From the NCBI GenBank assembly GCA_934045905.1, contig CAKOGZ010000083.1, positions 806,001-870,000 of the forward strand: a stretch of 64,000 nucleotides of DNA, written 5' to 3'. Below the pieces are notes generated by a model that had not been told where the DNA came from, did not search any database, and saw only the letters and a program-made list of their open reading frames with translations. The DNA is from Leuctra nigra. Lineage: Eukaryota; Arthropoda; Insecta; Plecoptera; Leuctridae. This document shows, one piece after another, positions 48,420 to 61,595 of the stretch (the first letter of the stretch is position 1; every line of letters starts with the position of its first letter). Made by a program: the position numbers and the translations under genes.

Positions 48420-51400
48420 TAAATTCGTCACAAAGTAGGAAACAAACAAAACTTTTTCAATATGACCTACTTCTAAAGTGGCACCCCCCTGTTTTTATCG
48501 AATTTTCTTGATGCCTACACAACGTTATGCCGAGAAATGTAATAAAACACTTTTCGAAAAAAAATAGGCTTATAAATAAAATTATAAAAAAGAAACCCCA
48601 CTCTGCCCCCTTGGAGTCGCCCGACGCTGCCCTGTCAGATTATTATATAATAAAGTTAGGTTAATACAGGTTAGCGAAGCGAGCGTAGCTGACTCATCAC
48701 AAGCTTTAACCTCCATTGACTAAAAAATGGATGAAAACCTAGGAAATGAGGAAAATCTAAGGAACATTGTTAATTGTTACATTGTTACCTTTGTAGGCTA
48801 ACCTACATTGTTGGTCAATATACATTGACAAAAAAATGGATACAAATCTATCGGGGGTCGACCCATCAGCTTCTGAATAACATGAACAGTTAATTCCGGC
48901 GAATCGGAGAGTCTGACATAAAAAAGTGTTTCTGCACTTTTTAAGCATCTCACCATCTACTATATAGGGTAACGTTGTCAACTCTCTTAGAGTAATAGAT
49001 TCGTCACAAAGTAGGAAACAAATTAAAAAAATATCATTATGAGCTACTTCTAAAGTGGCACCCCCCTATTTTTATCGAATTTTCTTGAAGCCTACACAAC
49101 GTTATGCCGAGAAATGAAATAAAACACTTTTCGAAAATAATAGGCTTATAAATAAAATTATAAAAAAGAACCCCACTCTGCCCCCTTGGAGTCGCCCGAC
49201 GCTGCCCTGTCAGATTATTATATAATAAAGTAAGGTTAATACAGGTTAGCGAAGCGAGCGTAGCTGACTCATCACAAGCTTTAACCTCCATTGACTAAAA
49301 AATGGATGAAAACCTAGGAAATGAGGAAAATCTAAGGAACATTGTTAATTGTTACATTGTTACCTTTGTAGGCTAACCTACATTGTTGGTCAATATACAT
49401 TGACAAAAAAATGGATGAAAATCTATCGGGGGTCGACCCATCAGCTTCTGAATAACATGAACAGTTAATTCCGGCGAATCGGAGAGTCTGACATAAAAAA
49501 GTGTTTCTGCACTTTTTAAGCCTCTCACCATCTACTATATAGGGTAACGTTGTCAACTCTCTTAGAGTAATAGATTCGTCACAAAGTAGGAAACAAATAA
49601 GAAAATATCAATATGAGCTACTTCTAAAGTGGCACCCCCCTATTTTTATCGAATTTTCTTGAAGCCTACACAACGTTATGCCGAGAAATGAAATAAAACA
49701 CTTTTCGAAAATAATAGGCTTATAAATAAAATTATAAAAAAGAACCCCACTCTGCCCCCTTGGAGTCGCCCGACGCTGCCCTGTCAGATTATTATATAAT
49801 AAAGTAAGGTTAATACAGGTTAGCGAAGCGAGCGTAGCTGACTCATCACAAGCTTTAACCTCCATTGACTAAAAAATGGATGAAAACCTAGGAAATGAAG
49901 AAAATCTAAGGAACATTGTTAATTGTTACATTGTTACCTTTGTAGGCTAACCTACATTGTTGGTCAATATACATTGACAAAAAAAATGGATGAAAATCTA
50001 TCGGGGGTCGACCCATCAGCTTCTGAATAACATGAACAGTTAATTCCGGCGAATCGGAGAGTCTGACATAAAAAAGTGTTTCTGCACTTTTTAAGACTCT
50101 CACCATCTACTATATAGGGTAACGTTGTCAACTCTCTTAGAGTAATAGATTCGTCACAAAGTAGGAAACAAATAAAAAAATATCAATATGAGCTACTTCT
50201 AAAGTGGCACCCCCCTATTTTTATCGAATTTTCTTGAAGCCTACACAACGTTATGCCGAGAAATGAAATAAAACACTTTTCGAAAATAATAGGCTTAACA
50301 TTAACATGTAAAAAAAAATCTCCCCTCTGCCTCCTAGAGTCGCCCGACGTTGCCCGGTCAGATAATTTTATAATAAAGTTAGGTTAGGGTAGGTTAGCGA
50401 AGCGAGCGAAGCGAGCGTAGCTGACCCTTAACAAGCTTTAACCTACAGTGACAAAAAATTGATGAAAACCTATCAGGATTGTGCCCTTCTGCTTCTGAAG
50501 GACATAAACTAAGAAATGCGGCGTATCGGAGCGTCTGACAGAAAAAAGTGTTTCTGCACATTTTAAGCCTCTCTCCATCAACTATATGGTGTATCATTTT
50601 CAGCTCTCTAAGAGTAATAAATTCGTCACAAAGTAGGAAACAAACAAAACTTTTTCAATATGACCTACTTCTAAAGTGGCACCCCCCTGTTTTTATCGAA
50701 TTTTCTTGATGCCTACACAACGTTATGCCGAGAAATGTAATAAAACACTTTTCGAAAAAAAATAGGCTTATAAATAAAATTATAAAAAAGAACCCCACTC
50801 TGCCCCCTTGGAGTCGCCCGACGCTGCCCTGTCAGATTATTATATAATAAAGTTAGGTTAATACAGGTTAGCGAAGCGAGCGTAGCTGACTCATCACAAG
50901 CTTTAACCTCCATTGACTAAAAAATGGATGAAAACCTAGGAAATGAGGAAAATCTAAGGAACATTGTTAATTGTTACATTGTTACCTTTGTAGGCTAACC
51001 TACATTGTTGGTCAATATACATTGACAAAAAAATGGATAAAAATCTATCGGGGGTCGACCCATCAGCTTCTGAATAACATGAACAGTTAATTCCGGCGAA
51101 TCGGAGAGTCTGACATAAAAAAGTGTTTCTGCACTTTTTAAGCCTCTCACCATCTACTATATAGGGTAACGTTGTCAACTCTCTTAGAGTAATAGATTCG
51201 TCACAAAGTAGGTAACAAATAAAAAAATATCAATATGAGCTACTTCTAAAGTGGCACCCCCCTATTTTTATCGAATTTTCTTGAAGCCTACACAACGTTA
51301 TGCCGAGAAATGAAATAAAACACTTTTCGAAAATAATAGGCTTATAAATAAAATTATAAAAAAGAACCCCACTCTGCCCCCTTGGAGTCGCCCGACGCTG

Positions 51401-53150
51401 CCCTGTCAGATTATTATATAATAAAGTAAGGTTAATACAGGTTAGCGAAGCGAGCGTAGCTGACTCATCACAAGCTTTAACCTCCATTGACTAAAAAATG
51501 GATGAAAACCTAGGAAATGAGGAAAATCTAAGGAACATTGTTAATTGTTACATTGTTACCTTTGTAGGCTAACCTACATTGTTGGTCAATATACATTGAC
51601 AAAAAAATGGATGAAAATCTATCGGGGGTCGACCCATCAGCTTCTGAATAACATGAACAGTTAATTCCGGCGAATCGGAGAGTCTGACATAAAAAAGTGT
51701 TTCTGCACTTTTTAAGCCTCTCACCATCTACTATATAGGGTAACGTTGTCAACTCTCTTAGAGTAATAGATTCGTCACAAAGTAGGAAACAAATAAGAAA
51801 ATATCAATATGAGCTACTTCTAAAGTGGCACCCCCCTATTTTTATCGAATTTTCTTGAAGCCTACACAACGTTATGCCGAGAAATGAAATAAAACACTTT
51901 TCGCAAAAAAATAGGCTTATAAATAAAATTATAAAAAAGAACCCCACTCTGCCCCCTTGGAGTCGCCCGACGCTGCCCTGTCAGATTATTATATAATAAA
52001 GTTACGTTAATACAGGTTAGCGAAGCGAGCGTAGCTGACTCATCACAAGCTTTAACCTCCATTGACTAAAAAATGGATGAAAACCTAGGAAATGAGGAAA
52101 ATCTAAGGAACATTGTTAATTGTTACATTGTTACCTTTGTAGGCTAACCTACATTGTTGGTCAATATACATTGACAAAAAAATGGATGAAAATCTATCGG
52201 GGGTCGACCCATCAGCTTCTGAATAACATGAACAGTTAATTCCGGCGAATCGGAGAGTCTGACACAAAAAAGTGTTTCTGCACTTTTTAAGCCTCTCACC
52301 ATCTACTATATAGGGTAACGTTGTCAACTCTCTTAGAGTAATAGATTCGTCACAAAGTAGGAAACAAATAAAAAAATATCAATATGAGCTACTTCTAAAG
52401 TGGCACCCCCCTATTTTTATCGAATTTTCTTGAAGCCTACACAACGTTATGCCGAGAAATGAACTAAAACACTTTTCGAAAAAAAATAGGCTTATAAATA
52501 AAATTATAAAAAAGAACCCCACTCTGCCCCCTTGGAGTCGCCCGACGCTGCCCTGTCAGATTATTATATAATAAAGTTAGGTTAATACAGGTTAGCGAAG
52601 CGAGCGTAGCTGACTCATCACAAGCTTTAACCTCCATTGACTAAAAAATGGATGAAAACCTAGGAAATGAGGAAAATCTAAGGAACATTGTTAATTGTTA
52701 CATTGTTACCTTTGTAGGCTTACCTACATTGTTGGTCAATATACATTGACAAAAAAATGGATGAAAATCTATCGGGGGTCGACCCATCAGCTTCTGAATA
52801 ACATAAACAGTTAATTCCGGCGAATCGGAGAGTCTGACACAAAAAAGTATTTCTTCACTTTTTAAGCCTCTCACCATCTACTATAAAGGGTAACGTTGTC
52901 AACTCTCTTAGAGTAATAGATTCGTCACAAAGTAGGAAACAAATAAAAAAATATCAATATGAGCTACTTCTTAAGTGGCACCCCCCCTATTTTTATCGAA
53001 TTTTCTTGAAGCCTACACAACGTTATGCCGAGAAATGAAATAAAACACTTTTCGAAAATAATAGGCTTAACATTAACATGTAAAAAAAAATCTCCCCTCT
53101 GCCTCCTGGAGTCGCCCGACGTTGCCCGGTCAGATAATTTTATAATAAAG
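48181..53150 (+). repeat. 4,970-bp tandem segmental duplication, copy 1
   Basis: Positions 48181-53290 match 53151-58260 at a constant offset of 4,970, with two mismatches found (51213 T versus 56183 A; 52849 A versus 57819 G). It spans the rear of S in block 21, blocks 22 and 23. Confidence 0.9.
48420..50617 (+). repeat. Block 22: La-Lb-Lb-S
   Basis: La 48420-48995 (576 bp, extra A in agaaacccc), Lb 48996-49570 (575 bp, extra T in aaattaaaaaa), Lb 49571-50145, S 50146-50617 with ctcctagagtcg. The S has an S_T-like start (cttctaaag) and an S_A core, so it looks chimeric. Confidence 0.94.
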
Positions 53151-53389
53151 TTAGGTTAGGGTAGGTTAGCGAAGCGAGCGAAGCGAGCGTAGCTGACCCT
53201 TAACAAGCTTTAACCTACAGTGACAAAAAATTGATGAAAACCTATCAGGATTGTGCCCTTCTGCTTCTGAAGGACATAAACTAAGAAATGCGGCGTATCG
53301 GAGCGTCTGACAGAAAAAAGTGTTTCTGCACATTTTAAGCCTCTCTCCATCAACTATATGGTGTATCATTTTCAGCTCTCTAAGAGTAA
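50618..53389 (+). repeat. Block 23: La-Lb-Lc-Lc-S
   Basis: La 50618-51192, Lb 51193-51766, Lc 51767-52341 (with cgcaaaaaaat and gttacgtt), Lc 52342-52916 (with ggcttacctac, gaactaaaac and ctataaaggg), S 52917-53389 (seven C in ggcaccccccc). The S is the junction monomer of the 4,970-bp duplication. Confidence 0.93.
52917..53389 (+). repeat. Recombinant S monomer at the 4,970-bp junction
   Basis: Its front has seven C like the S at 57887, while its rear (cacattttaag, catcaactatatgg, followed by taaattcgtc) is S_A like the S at 47949. This is the hybrid expected from unequal exchange between the two S copies flanking the segment. Confidence 0.82.
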
Positions 53390-56300
53390 TAAATTCGTCA
53401 CAAAGTAGGAAACAAACAAAACTTTTTCAATATGACCTACTTCTAAAGTGGCACCCCCCTGTTTTTATCGAATTTTCTTGATGCCTACACAACGTTATGC
53501 CGAGAAATGTAATAAAACACTTTTCGAAAAAAAATAGGCTTATAAATAAAATTATAAAAAAGAAACCCCACTCTGCCCCCTTGGAGTCGCCCGACGCTGC
53601 CCTGTCAGATTATTATATAATAAAGTTAGGTTAATACAGGTTAGCGAAGCGAGCGTAGCTGACTCATCACAAGCTTTAACCTCCATTGACTAAAAAATGG
53701 ATGAAAACCTAGGAAATGAGGAAAATCTAAGGAACATTGTTAATTGTTACATTGTTACCTTTGTAGGCTAACCTACATTGTTGGTCAATATACATTGACA
53801 AAAAAATGGATACAAATCTATCGGGGGTCGACCCATCAGCTTCTGAATAACATGAACAGTTAATTCCGGCGAATCGGAGAGTCTGACATAAAAAAGTGTT
53901 TCTGCACTTTTTAAGCATCTCACCATCTACTATATAGGGTAACGTTGTCAACTCTCTTAGAGTAATAGATTCGTCACAAAGTAGGAAACAAATTAAAAAA
54001 ATATCATTATGAGCTACTTCTAAAGTGGCACCCCCCTATTTTTATCGAATTTTCTTGAAGCCTACACAACGTTATGCCGAGAAATGAAATAAAACACTTT
54101 TCGAAAATAATAGGCTTATAAATAAAATTATAAAAAAGAACCCCACTCTGCCCCCTTGGAGTCGCCCGACGCTGCCCTGTCAGATTATTATATAATAAAG
54201 TAAGGTTAATACAGGTTAGCGAAGCGAGCGTAGCTGACTCATCACAAGCTTTAACCTCCATTGACTAAAAAATGGATGAAAACCTAGGAAATGAGGAAAA
54301 TCTAAGGAACATTGTTAATTGTTACATTGTTACCTTTGTAGGCTAACCTACATTGTTGGTCAATATACATTGACAAAAAAATGGATGAAAATCTATCGGG
54401 GGTCGACCCATCAGCTTCTGAATAACATGAACAGTTAATTCCGGCGAATCGGAGAGTCTGACATAAAAAAGTGTTTCTGCACTTTTTAAGCCTCTCACCA
54501 TCTACTATATAGGGTAACGTTGTCAACTCTCTTAGAGTAATAGATTCGTCACAAAGTAGGAAACAAATAAGAAAATATCAATATGAGCTACTTCTAAAGT
54601 GGCACCCCCCTATTTTTATCGAATTTTCTTGAAGCCTACACAACGTTATGCCGAGAAATGAAATAAAACACTTTTCGAAAATAATAGGCTTATAAATAAA
54701 ATTATAAAAAAGAACCCCACTCTGCCCCCTTGGAGTCGCCCGACGCTGCCCTGTCAGATTATTATATAATAAAGTAAGGTTAATACAGGTTAGCGAAGCG
54801 AGCGTAGCTGACTCATCACAAGCTTTAACCTCCATTGACTAAAAAATGGATGAAAACCTAGGAAATGAAGAAAATCTAAGGAACATTGTTAATTGTTACA
54901 TTGTTACCTTTGTAGGCTAACCTACATTGTTGGTCAATATACATTGACAAAAAAAATGGATGAAAATCTATCGGGGGTCGACCCATCAGCTTCTGAATAA
55001 CATGAACAGTTAATTCCGGCGAATCGGAGAGTCTGACATAAAAAAGTGTTTCTGCACTTTTTAAGACTCTCACCATCTACTATATAGGGTAACGTTGTCA
55101 ACTCTCTTAGAGTAATAGATTCGTCACAAAGTAGGAAACAAATAAAAAAATATCAATATGAGCTACTTCTAAAGTGGCACCCCCCTATTTTTATCGAATT
55201 TTCTTGAAGCCTACACAACGTTATGCCGAGAAATGAAATAAAACACTTTTCGAAAATAATAGGCTTAACATTAACATGTAAAAAAAAATCTCCCCTCTGC
55301 CTCCTAGAGTCGCCCGACGTTGCCCGGTCAGATAATTTTATAATAAAGTTAGGTTAGGGTAGGTTAGCGAAGCGAGCGAAGCGAGCGTAGCTGACCCTTA
55401 ACAAGCTTTAACCTACAGTGACAAAAAATTGATGAAAACCTATCAGGATTGTGCCCTTCTGCTTCTGAAGGACATAAACTAAGAAATGCGGCGTATCGGA
55501 GCGTCTGACAGAAAAAAGTGTTTCTGCACATTTTAAGCCTCTCTCCATCAACTATATGGTGTATCATTTTCAGCTCTCTAAGAGTAATAAATTCGTCACA
55601 AAGTAGGAAACAAACAAAACTTTTTCAATATGACCTACTTCTAAAGTGGCACCCCCCTGTTTTTATCGAATTTTCTTGATGCCTACACAACGTTATGCCG
55701 AGAAATGTAATAAAACACTTTTCGAAAAAAAATAGGCTTATAAATAAAATTATAAAAAAGAACCCCACTCTGCCCCCTTGGAGTCGCCCGACGCTGCCCT
55801 GTCAGATTATTATATAATAAAGTTAGGTTAATACAGGTTAGCGAAGCGAGCGTAGCTGACTCATCACAAGCTTTAACCTCCATTGACTAAAAAATGGATG
55901 AAAACCTAGGAAATGAGGAAAATCTAAGGAACATTGTTAATTGTTACATTGTTACCTTTGTAGGCTAACCTACATTGTTGGTCAATATACATTGACAAAA
56001 AAATGGATAAAAATCTATCGGGGGTCGACCCATCAGCTTCTGAATAACATGAACAGTTAATTCCGGCGAATCGGAGAGTCTGACATAAAAAAGTGTTTCT
56101 GCACTTTTTAAGCCTCTCACCATCTACTATATAGGGTAACGTTGTCAACTCTCTTAGAGTAATAGATTCGTCACAAAGTAGGAAACAAATAAAAAAATAT
56201 CAATATGAGCTACTTCTAAAGTGGCACCCCCCTATTTTTATCGAATTTTCTTGAAGCCTACACAACGTTATGCCGAGAAATGAAATAAAACACTTTTCGA

Positions 56301-58260
56301 AAATAATAGGCTTATAAATAAAATTATAAAAAAGAACCCCACTCTGCCCCCTTGGAGTCGCCCGACGCTGCCCTGTCAGATTATTATATAATAAAGTAAG
56401 GTTAATACAGGTTAGCGAAGCGAGCGTAGCTGACTCATCACAAGCTTTAACCTCCATTGACTAAAAAATGGATGAAAACCTAGGAAATGAGGAAAATCTA
56501 AGGAACATTGTTAATTGTTACATTGTTACCTTTGTAGGCTAACCTACATTGTTGGTCAATATACATTGACAAAAAAATGGATGAAAATCTATCGGGGGTC
56601 GACCCATCAGCTTCTGAATAACATGAACAGTTAATTCCGGCGAATCGGAGAGTCTGACATAAAAAAGTGTTTCTGCACTTTTTAAGCCTCTCACCATCTA
56701 CTATATAGGGTAACGTTGTCAACTCTCTTAGAGTAATAGATTCGTCACAAAGTAGGAAACAAATAAGAAAATATCAATATGAGCTACTTCTAAAGTGGCA
56801 CCCCCCTATTTTTATCGAATTTTCTTGAAGCCTACACAACGTTATGCCGAGAAATGAAATAAAACACTTTTCGCAAAAAAATAGGCTTATAAATAAAATT
56901 ATAAAAAAGAACCCCACTCTGCCCCCTTGGAGTCGCCCGACGCTGCCCTGTCAGATTATTATATAATAAAGTTACGTTAATACAGGTTAGCGAAGCGAGC
57001 GTAGCTGACTCATCACAAGCTTTAACCTCCATTGACTAAAAAATGGATGAAAACCTAGGAAATGAGGAAAATCTAAGGAACATTGTTAATTGTTACATTG
57101 TTACCTTTGTAGGCTAACCTACATTGTTGGTCAATATACATTGACAAAAAAATGGATGAAAATCTATCGGGGGTCGACCCATCAGCTTCTGAATAACATG
57201 AACAGTTAATTCCGGCGAATCGGAGAGTCTGACACAAAAAAGTGTTTCTGCACTTTTTAAGCCTCTCACCATCTACTATATAGGGTAACGTTGTCAACTC
57301 TCTTAGAGTAATAGATTCGTCACAAAGTAGGAAACAAATAAAAAAATATCAATATGAGCTACTTCTAAAGTGGCACCCCCCTATTTTTATCGAATTTTCT
57401 TGAAGCCTACACAACGTTATGCCGAGAAATGAACTAAAACACTTTTCGAAAAAAAATAGGCTTATAAATAAAATTATAAAAAAGAACCCCACTCTGCCCC
57501 CTTGGAGTCGCCCGACGCTGCCCTGTCAGATTATTATATAATAAAGTTAGGTTAATACAGGTTAGCGAAGCGAGCGTAGCTGACTCATCACAAGCTTTAA
57601 CCTCCATTGACTAAAAAATGGATGAAAACCTAGGAAATGAGGAAAATCTAAGGAACATTGTTAATTGTTACATTGTTACCTTTGTAGGCTTACCTACATT
57701 GTTGGTCAATATACATTGACAAAAAAATGGATGAAAATCTATCGGGGGTCGACCCATCAGCTTCTGAATAACATAAACAGTTAATTCCGGCGAATCGGAG
57801 AGTCTGACACAAAAAAGTGTTTCTTCACTTTTTAAGCCTCTCACCATCTACTATAAAGGGTAACGTTGTCAACTCTCTTAGAGTAATAGATTCGTCACAA
57901 AGTAGGAAACAAATAAAAAAATATCAATATGAGCTACTTCTTAAGTGGCACCCCCCCTATTTTTATCGAATTTTCTTGAAGCCTACACAACGTTATGCCG
58001 AGAAATGAAATAAAACACTTTTCGAAAATAATAGGCTTAACATTAACATGTAAAAAAAAATCTCCCCTCTGCCTCCTGGAGTCGCCCGACGTTGCCCGGT
58101 CAGATAATTTTATAATAAAGTTAGGTTAGGGTAGGTTAGCGAAGCGAGCGAAGCGAGCGTAGCTGACCCTTAACAAGCTTTAACCTACAGTGACAAAAAA
58201 TTGATGAAAACCTATCAGGATTGTGCCCTTCTGCTTCTGAAGGACATAAACTAAGAAATG
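53151..58260 (+). repeat. 4,970-bp tandem segmental duplication, copy 2
   Basis: Second copy of 48181-53290. The match ends at 53291/58261 (C versus G). The left limit is set by a missing G just before 48181. The exchange point therefore lies within 53151-53290, inside an S monomer. Confidence 0.9.
53390..55587 (+). repeat. Block 24: copy of block 22
   Basis: La 53390-53965, Lb 53966-54540, Lb 54541-55115, S 55116-55587. It repeats block 22 at +4,970 with all its private indels (agaaacccc, aaattaaaaaa, ctcctagagtcg). Confidence 0.94.
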
Positions 58261-58359
58261 GGGCGTATCGGAGCGTCTGACAGAAAAAAGTGTTTCTGCA
58301 CTTTTTAAGCCTCTCTCCATCATCTATATGGTGTATCATTTTCAGCTCTCTAAGAGTAA
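55588..58359 (+). repeat. Block 25: copy of block 23 with a different S rear
   Basis: La 55588-56162, Lb 56163-56736, Lc 56737-57311, Lc 57312-57886, S 57887-58359. It repeats block 23 at +4,970 except at 51213/56183 and 52849/57819, until 58260. From there the S has the right-zone form (aaatggggcg, cactttttaag, catcatctat). Confidence 0.94.
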
Positions 58360-59972
58360 TAGATTCGTCACAAAGTAGGAAACAAACAAAACTTTTTCAA
58401 TATGACCTACTTCTAAAGTGGCACCCCCCTGTTTTTATCGAATTTTCTTGATGCCTACACAACGTTATGCCGAGAAATGTAATAAAACACTTTTCGCAAA
58501 AAAATAGGCTTATAAATAAAATTATAAAAAAGAACCCCACTCTGCCCCCTTGGAGTCGCCCGACGCTGCCCTGTCAGATTATTATATAATAAAGTTAGGT
58601 TAATACAGGTTAGCGAAGCGAGCGTAGCTGACTCATCACAAGCTTTAACCTCCATTGACTAAAAAATGGATGAAAACCTAGGAAATGAGGAAAATCTAAG
58701 GAACATTGTTAATTGTTACATTGTTACCTTTGTAGGCTAACCTACATTGTTGGTCAATATACATTGACAAAAAAATGGATGAAAATCTATCGGGGGTCGA
58801 CCCATCAGCTTCTGAATAACATGAACAGTTAATTCCGGCGAATCGGAGAGTCTGACATAAAAAAATGTTTCTGCACTTTTTAAGCCTCTCACCATCTACT
58901 ATATAGGGTAACGTTGTCAACTCTCTTAGAGTAATAGATTCGTCACAAAGTAGGAAACAAATAAAAAAATATCAATATGAGCTACTTCTAAAGTGGCACC
59001 CCCCTATTTTTATCGAATTTTCTTGAAGCCTACACAACGTTATGCCGAGAAATGAAATAAAACACTTTTCGAAAAAAAATAGGCTTATAAATAAAATTAT
59101 AAAAAAGAACCCCACTCTGCCCCCTTGGAGTCGCCCGACGCTGCCCTGTCAGATTATTATATAATAAAGTTAGGTTAATACAGGTTAGCGAAGCGAGCGT
59201 AGCTGACTCATCACAAGCTTTAACCTCCGTTGACTAAAAAATGGATGAAAACCTAGGAAATGAGGAAAATCTAAGGAACATTGTTAATTGTTACATTGTT
59301 ACCTTTGTAGGCTAACCTACATTGTTGGTCAATATACATTGACAAAAAAATGGATGAAAATCTATCGGGGGTCGACCCATCAGCTTCTGAATAACATAAA
59401 CAGTTAATTCCGGCGAATCGGAGAGTCTGACACAAAAAAGTGTTTCTGCACTTTTTAAGCCTCTCACCATCTACTATATAGGGTAACGTTGTCAACTCTC
59501 TTAGAGTAATAGATTCGTCACAAAGTAGGAAACAAATAAAAAAATATCAATATGAGCTACTTCTTAAGTGGCACCCCCCTATTTTTATCGAATTTTCTTG
59601 AAGCCTACACAACGTTATGCCGAGAAATGAAATAAAACACTTTTCGAAAATAATAGGCTTAACATTAACATGTAAAAAAAAATCTCCCCTCTGAGTCCTG
59701 GAGTCGCCCGACGTTGCCCGGTCAGATAATTTTATAATAAAGTTAGGTTAGGGTAGGTTAGCGAAGCGAGCGTAGCTGACCCTTAACAAGCTTTAACCTA
59801 CAGTGACAAAAAATTGATGAAAACCTATCAGGATTGTGCCCTTCTGCTTCTGAAGGACATAAACTAAGAAATGGGGCGTATCGGAGCGTCTGACAGAAAA
59901 AAGTGTTTCTGCACTTTTTAAGCCTCTCTCCATCATCTATATGGTGTATCATTTTCAGCTCTCTAAGAGTAA
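58360..59972 (+). repeat. Block 26: La-Lc-S (463-bp S)
   Basis: La 58360-58934, Lc 58935-59509, S 59510-59972. The S has a single GCGAAGCGA unit and ctgagtcctgg near 59692. The La carries cgcaaaaaaat and the aaaaaaatgtttctgc variant shared with the left edge. Confidence 0.94.
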
Positions 59973-61595
59973 TAGATTCGTCACAAAGTAGGAAACAAAC
60001 AAAACTTTTTCAATATGACCTACTTCTAAAGTGGCACCCCCCTGTTTTTATCGAATTTTCTTGATGCCTACACAACGTTATGCCGAGAAATGTAATAAAA
60101 CACTTTTCGCAAAAAAAATAGGCTTATAAATAAAATTATAAAAAAGAACCCCACTCTGCCCCCTTGGAGTCGCCCGACGCTGCCCTGTCAGATTATTATA
60201 TAATAAAGTTAGGTTAATACAGGTTAGCGAAGCGAGCGTAGCTGACTCATCACAAGCTTTAACCTCCATTGACTAAAAAATGGATGAAAACCTAGGAAAT
60301 GAGGAAAATCTAAGGAACATTGTTAATTGTTACATTGTTACCTTTGTAGGCTAACCTACATTGTTGGTCAATATACATTGACAAAAAAATGGATGAAAAT
60401 CTATCGGGGGTCGACCCATCAGCTTCTGAATAACATGAACAGTTAATTCCGGCGAATCGGAGAGTCTGACACAAAAAAGTGTTTCTGCACTTTTTAAGCC
60501 TCTCACCATCTACTATATAGGGTAACGTTGTCAACTCTCTTAGAGTAATAGATTCGTCACAAAGTAGGAAACAAATAAAAAAATATCAATATGAGCTACT
60601 TCTAAAGTGGCACCCCCCTATTTTTATCGAATTTTCTTGAAGCCTACACAACGTTATGCCGAGAAATGAAATAAAACACTTTTCGAAAAAAAATAGGCTT
60701 ATAAATAAAATTATAAAAAAGAACCCCACTCTGCCCCCTTGGAGTCGCCCGACGCTGCCCTGTCAGATTATTATATAATAAAGTTAGGTTAATACAGGTT
60801 AGCGAAGCGAGCGTAGCTGACTCATCACAAGCTTTAACCTCCATTGACTAAAAAATGGATGAAAACCTAGGAAATGAGGAAAATCTAAGGAACATTGTTA
60901 ATTGTTACATTGTTACCTTTGTAGGCTAACCTACATTGTTGGTCAATATACATTGACAAAAAAATGGATGAAAATCTATCGGGGGTCGACCCATCAGCTT
61001 CTGAATAACATAAACAGTTAATTCCGGCGAATCGGAGAGTCTGACACAAAAAAGTGTTTCTGCACTTTTTAAGCCTCTCACCATCTACTATATAGGGTAA
61101 CGTTGTCAACTCTCTTAGAGTAATAGATTCGTCACAAAGTAGGAAACAAATAAAAAAATATCAATATGAGCTACTTCTTAAGTGGCACCCCCCTATTTTT
61201 ATCGAATTTTCTTGAAGCCTACACAACGTTATGCCGAGAAATGAAATAAAACACTTTTCGAAAATAATAGGCTGAACATTAACATGTAAAAAAAAATCTC
61301 CCCTCTGCCTCCTGGAGTCGCCCGACGTTGCCCGGTCAGATAATTTTATAATAAAGTTAGGTTAGGGTAGGTTAGCGAAGCGAGCGAAGCGAGCGTAGCT
61401 GACCCTTAACAAGCTTTAACCTACAGTGACAAAAAATTGATGAAAACCTATCAGGATTGTGCCCTTCTGCTTCTGAAGGACATAAACTAAGAAATGGGGC
61501 GTATCGGAGCGTCTGACAGAAAAAAGTGTTTCTGCACTTTTTAAACCTCTCTCCATCATCTATATGGTGTATCATTTTCAGCTTTCTAAGAGTAA
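59973..61595 (+). repeat. Block 27: La-Lc-S
   Basis: La 59973-60548 (576 bp, cgcaaaaaaaatagg), Lc 60549-61123, S 61124-61595. The S has ggctgaacatt near 61270 and cagctttctaag near 61579. Confidence 0.94.

Noticed and set aside
57817..58008. A 63-codon plus-strand ORF with a GTG start
   Set aside because: It exists only because of G at 57819; the duplicate copy at 52849 has A and no start. It has no recognisable domain and lies in ordinary Lc and S repeat sequence.
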